Source of the DNA: Myxococcales bacterium
Lineage (GTDB): Bacteria > Myxococcota_A > Polyangia > Fen-1088
DNA length: 63,421 nucleotides
Reading direction: 5' to 3'
Assembly: GCA_003142855.1 (NCBI GenBank)
Contig: PLNW01000152.1
Coordinates: forward strand, 1 to 63,421
Shown here in pieces: positions 1 to 8,097 of this stretch. The notes beneath the pieces are model-generated. The model worked only from the letters and a program-made list of their open reading frames with translations, searched no databases and had not been told where the DNA came from. Each line of letters begins with the position of its first letter. Position 1 is the stretch's first letter. Made by a program: the position numbers and the translations under genes.

Positions 1-108
1 GGTACCCGTGCCCGTGCCGGTACTGGTGCCCGGGGTATTCGAGTTACTTCCACAAGCGGCGAGGATGAAGATCGGTAGCGCGCAGGTCAGGGCAAGTGAT
101 CGTTTCAT
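1..108 (-). CDS. N-terminus of a lipoprotein (runs off left edge)
   Basis: An open frame starts with ATG at 108 on the minus strand and runs off the window. A strong ribosome site (AAGGAG) sits about 6 bases upstream. The 36 visible residues begin MKRSLALTCALPIFILAACG, which is a basic n-region, a hydrophobic core and a lipobox (LAAC, lipid Cys at residue 19). A Ser/Asn then Thr/Gly-rich linker follows. The protein is therefore exported and lipid-anchored, with its functional domain outside the window. This linker style recurs in other lipoproteins here. The function cannot be named from what is visible. Confidence 0.75.
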   Translation of the reverse strand, partial: MKRSLALTCALPIFILAACGSNSNTPGTSTGTGTGT

Positions 109-195
109 GGTAGGCTCCTTTAAATAGGGTCGCGGTAGAGTACGAGCGGGCGCGCGCGCTGTCAATAACGCACGGCGCATAGCGTTCTCCGGTGT

Positions 196-804
196 ATGGG
201 CGTTCGCCATCGAGAAACACCCTCCCTCACCGATTTCGTGATGGGAACAGTAACCAACAACCAGAGCTGCGGGGCCAATACTCCCAGCGTGAAGACCGAG
301 GGGCACGGTGGGTACGGCGTGACCTATCTGCCGTCGACCAGCACCCGGCCTAGGTGCACCAAACAACCCCAGGGGTGTGGCAGCTATGCCGAGCTGCAGA
401 CTTGGGCCGCCGAAGCACCCGACATGGTACTCATGCACTTTGCCACCAACGACATCTGGGACGGAGAGCCCACTACGTTGATCCTGTCGGCATTTCAGGC
501 AGTCATCGCCGAGTTCCGCAAGAACAACCCAAACGTCATCTTTTTTGTTTCCAAGATCATCAAGCTGAGCCCCAGCGGCTGCGGGAGCTGTCTCACCAAC
601 GTCGCCGCGTTGGCCGAAGCCCTGACCCCTGCCTGGGCTTCGACCAATTCCACGGCCTCGTCGCCCGTCTACATCATCGATCACTACGACTGCGGCTTTG
701 ATCCCAGCACGGATTCCGCCGACGGGGTTCATCCCAACCTGACGGGGGCCACCAAGATGGCGACCGCCTCCTACACCGCCCTGGTCGCCAGCGGATACTT
801 CTAG
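196..804 (+). pseudogene. N-terminally truncated SGNH/GDSL hydrolase
   Basis: The 202-aa frame matches the back three quarters of an SGNH-family esterase or carbohydrate esterase. It has the segment after block I (VMGTVTNNQSCG, EGHGGYGV), a block III-like Asn (HFATNDIWDG) and block V with the Asp/His pair (DGVHPN). Block I, the GDS motif with the nucleophile Ser, is absent. In-frame stops at 166-168 and 136-138 leave no room for it upstream, and there is no good ribosome site. Cysteines at several positions suggest the parent protein was secreted. I read it as a decapitated remnant. An alternative is an active protein with an unusual start, but it would lack the catalytic Ser. Its stop overlaps the stop of the convergent CBS gene. 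Confidence 0.65.
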
Positions 805-1436
805 GCGAAACGGGCCACGCTGGAGACCCGGTGCCCCGTACGCCAGATCTCGTCCACCATGTCGGGCTTCTCGTGATCCACGCGCACCACCGCCACACGC
901 TGCTTCTCCTGTTCGAACGCCGTCACGCTTACCACACGTACACCGTGCCTGCGGGCCAGGTCGGTGACTAAGGTGAACACGTCTTCGTCATTGCCCACGT
1001 CAAAGGTGATGCGCACCCCTGGCACGCCCGCGCCCAAAGCGGCCAGCAGGGCGCGACAGATGTCCGAACCGGCGATGATGCCCACCACTTTCCCCGCCGA
1101 AACCACGGGCAAGGCATTGATGTTGCGTGCGATGAGCAGGTGGGCGGCGCCCTCCAGCGGCGTCTCGGGCGCCACCGTGACGGTCTCGGTCGCGACAAAG
1201 TGGCGGACCGGTTGCGCCAGTTCCTCTGCGATGGGGCCAAGCAAAGAAAACGGGTTCAGGTCCGGGGGACAGGCCCGGATAAGGTCGCTCCTGGTCACCA
1301 GACCTGCCAGCTTGTCGCCGTCGAGCACTGGCACCTGCTTGATGCGCAGGCGGGACATGAGAGCGGCCACGCGGGAGATCTTGTCATTGACCCCCACCGT
1401 GACCACATCGCGGCTCATCCACTCGCCGACCAGCAT
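801..1436 (-). CDS. Two-CBS-domain protein
   Basis: This 211-aa soluble protein has tandem CBS domains. The first covers about residues 5-60 (GEWMSRDVVTV, then a KQVPVLDGDKLAGLVTRSD segment). The second covers about 90-145 (TETVTVAPETPL, then NINALPVVSAGKVVGIIAG). A C-terminal region of about 60 residues resembles an ACT-like regulatory module. CBS pairs usually bind adenosyl ligands and act as energy or redox sensors, but no enzymatic partner domain is present. I chose ATG at 1436 (GGAAG just upstream) over a longer frame starting at 1670, because the extra 78 residues have no CBS similarity and overlap a receiver fragment on the other strand. It is convergent with the SGNH remnant, and the stop codons overlap at 801-804. 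Confidence 0.85.
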   Translation of the reverse strand: MLVGEWMSRDVVTVGVNDKISRVAALMSRLRIKQVPVLDGDKLAGLVTRSDLIRACPPDLNPFSLLGPIAEELAQPVRHFVATETVTVAPETPLEGAAHLLIARNINALPVVSAGKVVGIIAGSDICRALLAALGAGVPGVRITFDVGNDEDVFTLVTDLARRHGVRVVSVTAFEQEKQRVAVVRVDHEKPDMVDEIWRTGHRVSSVARFA

Positions 1437-1451
1437 CGACTTCCATGATGC

Positions 1452-1748
1452 GTGCTTTCTGCATACACGCAAGGATTCCGGCACGGCTCGCAGCAAGAAC
1501 TGCACCGTCGCGCGCTGGCTGATGATGCTGCGATTCTGGACCTTACGGTTCGAGGCGCCATGGGAGGCCGGGAGGCGGTGCGCGCGCTGCGTGCGCTCGA
1601 TCCCGAGGTTCGCGCGGTGGTCATGAGCGGACACAGCGACGACCAGGTGATGCAGGAGTATTCGCAGCACGGCTTCAAGGGCGCGCTCACCAAGCCGTTT
1701 GACCGCGAGGCCTTGCTCGATGTTCTCTCGCGCGTCCTGAGCGACTAG
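1452..1748 (+). pseudogene. Headless response-regulator receiver fragment
   Basis: The frame ends in the second half of a receiver domain of the kind found at the C-terminus of hybrid histidine kinases: ILDLTVRGAMGG (phospho-acceptor Asp), VVMSGHSDD (switch Ser region) and LTKPF (conserved Lys-Pro). The first 45 or so residues of a receiver, with the acidic pair, are missing and are replaced by unrelated sequence (MLSAYTQGFRHGSQ). No ribosome site is seen. It starts only 15 bases from the divergent CBS gene. This is most simply a leftover of a hybrid kinase gene cut by rearrangement. A short functional single-domain protein is unlikely without the acidic pocket. Confidence 0.65.
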
Positions 1749-1841
1749 AATTATTGGCTCTGCAGACGAGAATCGAATGGGATTGCCATGTTCACTCTCG
1801 CGCGGCTGCGCCGCAGGTCGCGCGCAAAAACAAGCTTCCGA

Positions 1842-1961
1842 CTAAATCGCGAGGCCGAGTCTTTCCGCAGCCCGGACCGTGGCAAGAGCCGCGGGCGGAC
1901 TCGCCAAGAGAACCAGCGCGGCGGCGAATCCTGCCGCGCACAGTGCGATCGATCGGTTCAT
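1842..1961 (-). pseudogene. Signal-peptide stub coupled to fucosidase gene
   Basis: A 39-codon minus-strand frame starts with ATG at 1961, overlapping the TGA of the GH95 gene (ATGA). AAGGGG lies upstream as ribosome site. The residues [18 protein letters not shown] then LASPPAALA form a textbook Sec signal peptide. About 11 more residues follow before TAG at 1842-1844. The layout is that of the next gene of the fucose operon, a secreted protein, cut short soon after its signal peptide. I see no continuation in the other frames before the receiver fragment at 1748. It may be a rearrangement breakpoint or an early stop. What the lost protein did cannot be told. Confidence 0.55.
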
Positions 1962-4366
1962 CGTGGATTCCCCTTCGCCCCACGAGGGAGCCGAGTGGCA
2001 AAATCCTTTAGCGCAAGCGTCTTGCTCTTGCCTGCCGCCAGGTCGATGGTTTGCTGGCCATCGCCGTAGCGGACCACAGCCTTTCCGCCCAGGTTGCTGC
2101 GCAGAGTGGCGCTCTCCAGTCGCTTCCCTTTCCAGCGAAGGTCGACCTCAAATCCACCTTGCGCGCGCAAGCCTTTCACAGCTCCAGTGGGCCACGCGGC
2201 GGGCAGCGCGGGTAGCAGCTCGATCTCGCCGCTGCGGCTTTGTAACAGCAGCTCGGCAATCGCCGCCGTACCGCCGAAATTGCCGTCGATCTGGAAGGGC
2301 GGGCAGTTGTCGAAGAGATTGGGATAGGTGTGCTCGGGCTGCAGCAACGCCGTGAGAATCTTGTACGCATGCTCGGGGTCGTGCAGGCGCGCCCGAAGCG
2401 CGAGGCGCCAGGCCAGACCCCAGCCCGTGGCATCGTCACCGCGAATTTCCAGCGAGCGTCGCGCGGCCGCGGCCAAGGCTGGCGTGTCTCGCAGAGAAAT
2501 CTGTGTGCTGGGGAAAAGGCCCCAGAGATGTGAGACATGGCGGTGGTGGATTTCGGGCGCGGCCTGGTCCCAATCTTCCAGCCACTCCTGCAATTGCCCC
2601 TGCGCACCGATTTGATTGGGCGGCAAGCGCGCGCGGGCCGCGGCCAGTTGGCTGCGCAGCTCGGGATCAATTCCCAGAATCTCGGCCGCCTGAATGCACG
2701 CGGCAAACAGGTCGCGCAGGATCTGTCCGTCCATAGTCGGTCCCGCGGTCACACTGGCCCCGTAGGGGTGCTCGTTCTCGGGCGACAGCGAGGGATTGGT
2801 CACCAGATAGCCGTGCTTGGGCTCCGTCACCAGCGTGTCGAGAAAAAACTGCGCAGCCCCACGCATGACCGGATAGGCCTTGGCCAAGAAAGTCAACTCG
2901 GGATTGTAAAGGTAGTGCTGCCACAGGTGCAACGACAGCCACGCTCCCCCCATCGGCCACAGTCCCCAGGTGGGACCGTCAATGGGCGCGGACGCGCGCC
3001 ACAAATCGGTATTGTGGTGAGCGACCCAGCCATGCGCGGCATAGTGAACCTTGGCTGTGTGGCTGCCGGTTTCTGACAATTCTTCAATCAGGCGGAACAG
3101 CGGTTCCTGGCATTCACTGAGATTGGTGCTTTCGGCCGGCCAGTAGTTCATCTCGGTATTGATATTGATCGTGTACTTGCTGCCCCAAGGCGGCTCCATG
3201 TGATAGTTCCACAGACCCTGCAAATTGGCTGGCTGGCCGCCCGGGCGCGAGCTTGAAATCAGCAAATAGCGGCCAAACTGAAAGTAGAGGGCGGCCAATT
3301 GCGAGTCGCCGCCCTTGGCAAAGGCGAGCAATCGCTCATCGGTCGGCAATTGCACCGCCTTGCTGATCCCCAGGTCCAAGCTCACTCGACGAAACAGCCG
3401 CTGATGCTCGGCAATGTGGGCCGCGCGCAAATCGGCGTAGGACTTCCCTGCTGCCGCCGCGAGCTGGCGCTTGCTCTGCGCCTCGGGATCACCCGACACG
3501 TCCTTGAAGCTCTTGTAGCTTGTGGCCATGGCCACTAGCAAGGTGGCCGAGTCGGCGCCTGCGACGCTGATCGAGTCTTTTCCGACGGTCGTCCTTCCAC
3601 CCGTGGCCGCCACGCGCACCCGTGCCTCGAACTTCAGCTTGCCTGGGCCCGCGGGACTCTTGCCATTGTGGCCAGCCAGGACCAGCGTGCCGTCAGCCGT
3701 GGTCGTGCTGGTCGCCGTCTGTGGCGTGGTCAGACGCGCAGAAAATGTAATCTGGCCCGGCCTGTCAGCGGATAGCCGCACGACAATCACCTGATCAACC
3801 GGGCTCGCAAAGACCTCGCGCACGAAATACACGCCATTGACTTGGTAGCTGACGCGCGCGATGGCCGTGTCGAGATCGAGATCGCGTCGGTAGTTCTCGA
3901 CCGCGGCCACGTCGGCGAATGTCAGCAGCAGACTTCCCACGGGCTGGTACGCCGCCTGCCACAACGGCCGAGCCATCATCTTGGCTTCAGCCAGTTTGTG
4001 CGCCTCGCGGTACTTCCCGGCAAAGATTAAGGCGCGCACCTGGGGCAGAGCCGCCAGCGCCTCGGGATTGGTTGGGTCGTAGGGCCCCCCACTCCACAAC
4101 GTGTCTTCATTCAAAGTGAGGTGTTCCTGCACGATGCCACCAAAAACCATGGCGCCCAATCGCCCATTGCCGACCGGCAAGGCCTGTTCCCACTCGACAG
4201 CCGGGCGCCGGTACCACAGCGCCAGCGGCTGGTCGGGGGGCGACGACTGGCCGACGAAACGGCCAGCGAATCCAGGAATCTTGTAGGGGGCCTGGGTCTG
4301 GGCGCTGGCAGCGGAGCTTGCCTCAAGCGCCATGGCGGCGGTCACGAGCAGAGCGTGCGGTTTCAT
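1958..4366 (-). CDS. GH95 alpha-L-fucosidase, secreted
   Basis: This 802-aa glycoside hydrolase of family GH95 releases terminal alpha-1,2-linked L-fucose by inversion. The signal peptide spans about residues 1-22 ([20 protein letters not shown]). The N-terminal beta domain carries the family signature [12 protein letters not shown] and [11 protein letters not shown]. The (alpha/alpha)6 catalytic barrel contains [12 protein letters not shown], the Asn pair region, and [12 protein letters not shown] with the Asp that acts as general acid. Length is normal for the family. I took ATG at 4366 because it has AGGAAGGGG upstream and opens directly into a signal peptide; a longer in-frame ORF has no such features. 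It is the fourth gene of the fucose operon and supplies fucose outside the cytoplasm for the permease encoded upstream. Confidence 0.93.
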   Translation of the reverse strand: MKPHALLVTAAMALEASSAASAQTQAPYKIPGFAGRFVGQSSPPDQPLALWYRRPAVEWEQALPVGNGRLGAMVFGGIVQEHLTLNEDTLWSGGPYDPTNPEALAALPQVRALIFAGKYREAHKLAEAKMMARPLWQAAYQPVGSLLLTFADVAAVENYRRDLDLDTAIARVSYQVNGVYFVREVFASPVDQVIVVRLSADRPGQITFSARLTTPQTATSTTTADGTLVLAGHNGKSPAGPGKLKFEARVRVAATGGRTTVGKDSISVAGADSATLLVAMATSYKSFKDVSGDPEAQSKRQLAAAAGKSYADLRAAHIAEHQRLFRRVSLDLGISKAVQLPTDERLLAFAKGGDSQLAALYFQFGRYLLISSSRPGGQPANLQGLWNYHMEPPWGSKYTININTEMNYWPAESTNLSECQEPLFRLIEELSETGSHTAKVHYAAHGWVAHHNTDLWRASAPIDGPTWGLWPMGGAWLSLHLWQHYLYNPELTFLAKAYPVMRGAAQFFLDTLVTEPKHGYLVTNPSLSPENEHPYGASVTAGPTMDGQILRDLFAACIQAAEILGIDPELRSQLAAARARLPPNQIGAQGQLQEWLEDWDQAAPEIHHRHVSHLWGLFPSTQISLRDTPALAAAARRSLEIRGDDATGWGLAWRLALRARLHDPEHAYKILTALLQPEHTYPNLFDNCPPFQIDGNFGGTAAIAELLLQSRSGEIELLPALPAAWPTGAVKGLRAQGGFEVDLRWKGKRLESATLRSNLGGKAVVRYGDGQQTIDLAAGKSKTLALKDFATRLPRGAKGNPR

Positions 4367-4433
4367 GACAACCCCTTCCTCGGCAGATTCTTCATTGCGC
4401 GAGTCCAATTCCAACTCTTGCGCCCGCGGCGGC

Positions 4434-5747
4434 CTATGGCTGCGCGGACGCTGCGGCCAGACGCTTCCACAGCCCGCCGTAGGCAGCGATTCCGGCGAAA
4501 CACAACAGCGGCACCACGAAAGCGACGCGCATGGAGGCCACGTCGGCAAGCCAGCCCATGAGCATGGGCATGATGGCCCCACCCACGATGGCCATCACGA
4601 TGAAGGCGGAGGCTCTCTTGGTCTGCGGACCCAGCCCCTGGATGCCGAGCGCGAAAATGGTGGGGAACATGATCGACATGAAGAAGAAGCTGGCGAAAAG
4701 CGCGCCCACCGAGATCCAGCCGAGCGGCGCCATCACCAAAACCATGACCAGCACGTTGACGGCCGCGAAGAGCGCGAGTGTCTTTTCGGCCTTGAACCAG
4801 CTCAAAGCCAGGCTGCCCGTGAAACGACCGAGCAGGAACAGCCCGAAGCCGCCGAAGGAAAGCAGCCGGGACGCCGCGCGCTCGGTGATCTGGAAGCCGT
4901 CCGCCTTGGCATAGGTCCATTCGCGAGGCAAGAGTCCGGCCGCTCCCTCGCTCAGCCTGGGCATGTCAGACACGACATAGTTGATGAAGAAACTGAACAC
5001 GCCAGTTTGCGCGGCCACGTAGAGAAATTGGGCGGCCACGGCCAGCACGAAGTGCGGCCGGCTCCAGATCGATCGTCCCGGGTCGGCCGCGCCGCCGTCG
5101 GCATTGTGCTCTGACGTGGCCGTCACCTCCGGCACCTTGGAAAGCAAAAAGATGACCAGCAGCACTGTCACTACCAATCCAATGCCCAGATACGGCAGGT
5201 ACAGTGTTGCGTTGCTACGATTGACCTCGGCCGTGGACGAGAGCACAAAATGGCCGCCCACCAGAGGACCGAGCATCCAGCCGATGCCGTTGCAACTCTG
5301 CGCCAGGTTGATGCGGGCCGCCCCCAGTTCCGGTGGGCCCAGCGCCGTGGCATAGGGATTGGCGACCGTCTCGAGACAGGTCAGCCCGGTGGCCAGAATG
5401 AAAAGGCCGATCAGGAAGGCGCCGAAGGTGCCGATCTGGGTCGCGGGAATGAACCAGAAGGCGCCGACGGCAATCAGCGCGAGGCCAATGATGATCCCGC
5501 CCTTGTAGCCGAAGCGCCGGGCCAGCATCCCAGACGGAATGGCCATGAGAAAATAGCCCATGTAATTCGAGAACTGCACCAGGGCCGATTGTGCTTTGGA
5601 AACGTGCAGCGAATTCTGGAAGTGCTTATTGAGCACGTCAATCATGCCGTTGCACAATCCCCAAAGCAGAAAGAGAGAGCAGACCAGCAGGAACGTAAAG
5701 AGGTGGTTCCGTCCATTCTCGCCGCGAAACATCTTTGGCACAGTCAT
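4434..5747 (-). CDS. fucP: L-fucose permease (FucP-type MFS transporter)
   Basis: This 437-aa major facilitator of the FucP/sugar-H+ symporter type has about 12 hydrophobic helices. Typical family segments are [20 protein letters not shown] in helix 1 and [12 protein letters not shown] with [15 protein letters not shown] in the helix 4-5 region. It would bring L-fucose, or a close relative such as L-galactose, across the inner membrane with protons. ATG at 5747 overlaps the TGA of the upstream dehydrogenase (ATGA) and has GGAGG 5 bases away, which fixes the start. The neighbouring fucosidase and fuconolactonase genes support L-fucose as substrate. Some relatives carry glucose or galactose, so specificity is partly inferred from context. 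Confidence 0.88.
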   Translation of the reverse strand: MTVPKMFRGENGRNHLFTFLLVCSLFLLWGLCNGMIDVLNKHFQNSLHVSKAQSALVQFSNYMGYFLMAIPSGMLARRFGYKGGIIIGLALIAVGAFWFIPATQIGTFGAFLIGLFILATGLTCLETVANPYATALGPPELGAARINLAQSCNGIGWMLGPLVGGHFVLSSTAEVNRSNATLYLPYLGIGLVVTVLLVIFLLSKVPEVTATSEHNADGGAADPGRSIWSRPHFVLAVAAQFLYVAAQTGVFSFFINYVVSDMPRLSEGAAGLLPREWTYAKADGFQITERAASRLLSFGGFGLFLLGRFTGSLALSWFKAEKTLALFAAVNVLVMVLVMAPLGWISVGALFASFFFMSIMFPTIFALGIQGLGPQTKRASAFIVMAIVGGAIMPMLMGWLADVASMRVAFVVPLLCFAGIAAYGGLWKRLAAASAQP

Positions 5748-6769
5748 TGTCCTCCGAAGTCGACCACGATCTTGGTTACAGTCCTTGGATTCTTGGCCCA
5801 CATGTCGAGCGCCGCGCCGGCATCGGCCAAAGGAACCACATGGGTGATGACCGCGTCGACGGGAAATCGTCCCGCCTCGAGGTACGCGATGACGCCACGA
5901 AAATCGTCAGCGGTCGCATTGCGCGAGCCCATGATGTCGATCTCTTTCATCACGAAGTTCTTGGTGGCGTATTCGACGGACTCCTTGGCGTAGCCGACGT
6001 AGACCACCCGCCCCGCGAAGCACGCTTCCTCGACGCAGGCGCGGTAGGTTGCGGGCAACCCCACGCCCTCGATGAGTAAATCGGGACCGTGATTCTCGGT
6101 CAGCGCCTGCAGGCGTTGGTGCAGGTCTTCCGTCGTCGAGTTGATGGTCACGACCGCACCTGCGGCGCGCCCGATGTCCAGCTTCCCGTCATCGACGTCG
6201 ACCGCAACGACCCGCGCCCCGGCCGCAGCCGACGACGCGATGGCGCCCAGGCCGACCAGGCCGCAGCCGAACACCACCACCGTGTCGCCTGTCGCGACCC
6301 GTCCCCGCCGGGCCGCGTGCCAGCCCACTGACAGCGGCTCGACCAGCACCATGTCTCGCAACGACAGCTGTCGCGACGTCAGCAGCTTTGTCGCGGGAAC
6401 CACGACCTGTTCCGCCAGGGCGCCGTCGCGCTGTACACCGAGCGTCTGATTGTTGCGGCAGGCATTGGGGCGCCCTTTTCGGCAGGCCGAGCATGTGCCG
6501 CAGTTCGTGTAGGGAACCACCAGCACGGAAGTCCCCGGAGCGAAGGCCGGCGAGACTTCGGCGCCGACCGCATCGATCACGCCCGCGACCTCATGGCCTG
6601 GCACCCGCGGGTAGCTGACCAGGGGATTGAGCCCGCGGAAGGTATTGAGGTCGGAGCCGCAGTATCCCAGATAGCGCACGCGAACGCGGACCTCGCCGCG
6701 CCCGGGCTCGGGCCGCGCAATCTCCCGCATCTCGGTCTTTCCTGGTGCTGTAATGAAGAGCGCTTTCAT
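5744..6769 (-). CDS. Zinc-dependent sugar/polyol dehydrogenase (MDR family)
   Basis: This 341-aa medium-chain dehydrogenase binds catalytic Zn through YCGSD and the GHE of RVPGHEVAG. A structural-Zn cysteine cluster follows (CGTCSACRKGRPNAC), then a Rossmann NAD(P) site (VFGCGLVGLGA with DVDDGK). The N-terminal TFRGLNPLVSYPRVPG is like RspB/YjjN-type enzymes that oxidise L-galactonate or L-gulonate. In the oxidative fucose pathway a dehydrogenase either converts L-fucose to L-fuconolactone or oxidises 2-keto-3-deoxy-L-fuconate. Placed between a lactonase and a fucose permease, this protein likely does one of these, but which cannot be decided from sequence. The start (ATG 6769) overlaps the TGA of the lactonase, and its own stop overlaps the permease start. 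Confidence 0.85.
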   Translation of the reverse strand: MKALFITAPGKTEMREIARPEPGRGEVRVRVRYLGYCGSDLNTFRGLNPLVSYPRVPGHEVAGVIDAVGAEVSPAFAPGTSVLVVPYTNCGTCSACRKGRPNACRNNQTLGVQRDGALAEQVVVPATKLLTSRQLSLRDMVLVEPLSVGWHAARRGRVATGDTVVVFGCGLVGLGAIASSAAAGARVVAVDVDDGKLDIGRAAGAVVTINSTTEDLHQRLQALTENHGPDLLIEGVGLPATYRACVEEACFAGRVVYVGYAKESVEYATKNFVMKEIDIMGSRNATADDFRGVIAYLEAGRFPVDAVITHVVPLADAGAALDMWAKNPRTVTKIVVDFGGQ

Positions 6770-7602
6770 GGGTCTCTCAGCCGGTACACACGGCGGGCGT
6801 TGCCACCGAGAATGGCAGCGCGCTCTCCCGACGACAGGGGCGCGATGAGTTCCTGCACGATCTCCATCCAGCGTGCGTAGCCGCAGGCAACCAGGCACAC
6901 CGGCCAGTCGCTGCCGAACAGCACGCGCTCAGGCCCGAACGCCTCCAGCACGACCTCGACGTAGGGGCGCAGGTCCGCCACGGTCCAATGCGGGCGGCCG
7001 ATCTCGGTGACCATGCCGGACAGCTTGCAGCAGACGAGGGGCCGTCGCGCCAGCTCGCGCATGCCGCGCGCCCAGGGCTCGATGGTTCCATCCTTGATCG
7101 AAGGCTTGGCCATGTGATCGACCACGAAGGACTGCGCGGGATGCCGGTCCACGAGCTCGATCGTCTGAGGCAGATGTCGATGGTAGATGAGAATATCGTA
7201 GGCGAGGTTGTAGGCGCGCAGCGCCCGGATCCCCGCCTGGAAATCCGCGCGCAGCATGAAGAGCGGGTCAGGTTCGTCCTGCAGCACGTGACGGATGGCA
7301 ACCAGCTTGGGATGAGCCGCGAACCGTGCGAGATCGGCGGCCACCGTCGGAGAAACCAGGGGCACCCAGCCCACCACACCCGCGATGAAGGGGTTGTGCG
7401 TGGCGAGAGCGAGCAACCAGCGCGTTTCCTCCACGCTCTGGCGGGCCTGCACGCTCACCACCGCGTCGACACCCGCGACCGCTATATCTTGCTGCAGATC
7501 CGCAGGCAGAAAGTCCCGCCGGATGGCCGCCATGTTCTCGTCTATCCAACCGTACTCAGCCGGAGTGTAGCGCCAGAAGTGATGATGAGAGTCGACGACC
7601 AT
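6766..7602 (-). CDS. L-fuconolactonase-like amidohydrolase (COG3618)
   Basis: This 278-aa TIM-barrel amidohydrolase belongs to the COG3618 group, whose studied members hydrolyse L-fucono-1,5-lactone or related sugar lactones. Metal-site motifs are the N-terminal VDSHHHFW, the FVVDHMAKP segment in the middle, and the C-terminal LFGSDWPVC with the conserved Asp. Length fits the family. ATG at 7602 has a modest GAGAAGAG site. It is the first gene of a four-gene coupled operon: its TGA overlaps the dehydrogenase ATG. With the permease and fucosidase it points to non-phosphorylative L-fucose breakdown. L-fuconate dehydratase and the later enzymes are not in this window and must lie elsewhere. Confidence 0.88.
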   Translation of the reverse strand: MVVDSHHHFWRYTPAEYGWIDENMAAIRRDFLPADLQQDIAVAGVDAVVSVQARQSVEETRWLLALATHNPFIAGVVGWVPLVSPTVAADLARFAAHPKLVAIRHVLQDEPDPLFMLRADFQAGIRALRAYNLAYDILIYHRHLPQTIELVDRHPAQSFVVDHMAKPSIKDGTIEPWARGMRELARRPLVCCKLSGMVTEIGRPHWTVADLRPYVEVVLEAFGPERVLFGSDWPVCLVACGYARWMEIVQELIAPLSSGERAAILGGNARRVYRLRDP

Positions 7603-8097
7603 CTCTTCTCGCTGCGCTAGCCTAAGCCGAAGCCGCTGTTTGCGAAAATCACCGGCGGAACTTGACCACCAGTTCTGCCCAAGACACGCATGGCCGTCAT
7701 CGGGGTGTGAGCGTCGCCGATAGCCTGGCCTGGGTCAAGTGCGGGCCGTGCCCAGATTATTGTGCGGGAACGATCGCGCGGGGTCAGCATGGTGGCAAAT
7801 TGATCCGGCCGCAAGGCTGACGGCAGCAAAGATCGGGCCGCCGAGGCCGGGCGAGCCGCAACGCTTCAACTTCTGGCACTCCGGCGAGTTTTGCTGAAGC
7901 TTTGGGCTTCTCGATGCCCTGGGTGAATGGATGCAGAACGGCACGCCAGAGTCTGCCTGACTTGCCGCCCTGCAACCGAGAAAGCTACTTCAAGGATGGC
8001 GGAATTCGGCGGTCGAACTCGCGAACGGGTAGGATCCGGTGACAGCGCGGTTTCTCTGAATCGTGGCCGGCAGGCAGCAACACAGGACGGGCACAAC
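7603..8097. other. Intergenic region between divergent carbohydrate genes
   Basis: This 495-base stretch separates the minus-strand fucose operon from the plus-strand alpha-galactosidase gene and must hold both promoters. Short open frames here have poor composition and no ribosome sites, so I leave them out. The only symmetry I noticed is a short inverted repeat, GAACT (7658-7662) and AGTTC (7671-7675), 56-73 bases upstream of the lactonase start, which could be an operator half-site pair. No clear -35/-10 boxes stand out and no regulator gene lies nearby. Confidence 0.4.

Noticed and set aside
7735..7944. A small minus-strand frame in the gap before the alpha-galactosidase gene
   Set aside because: No ribosome site and no domain; composition is not gene-like.
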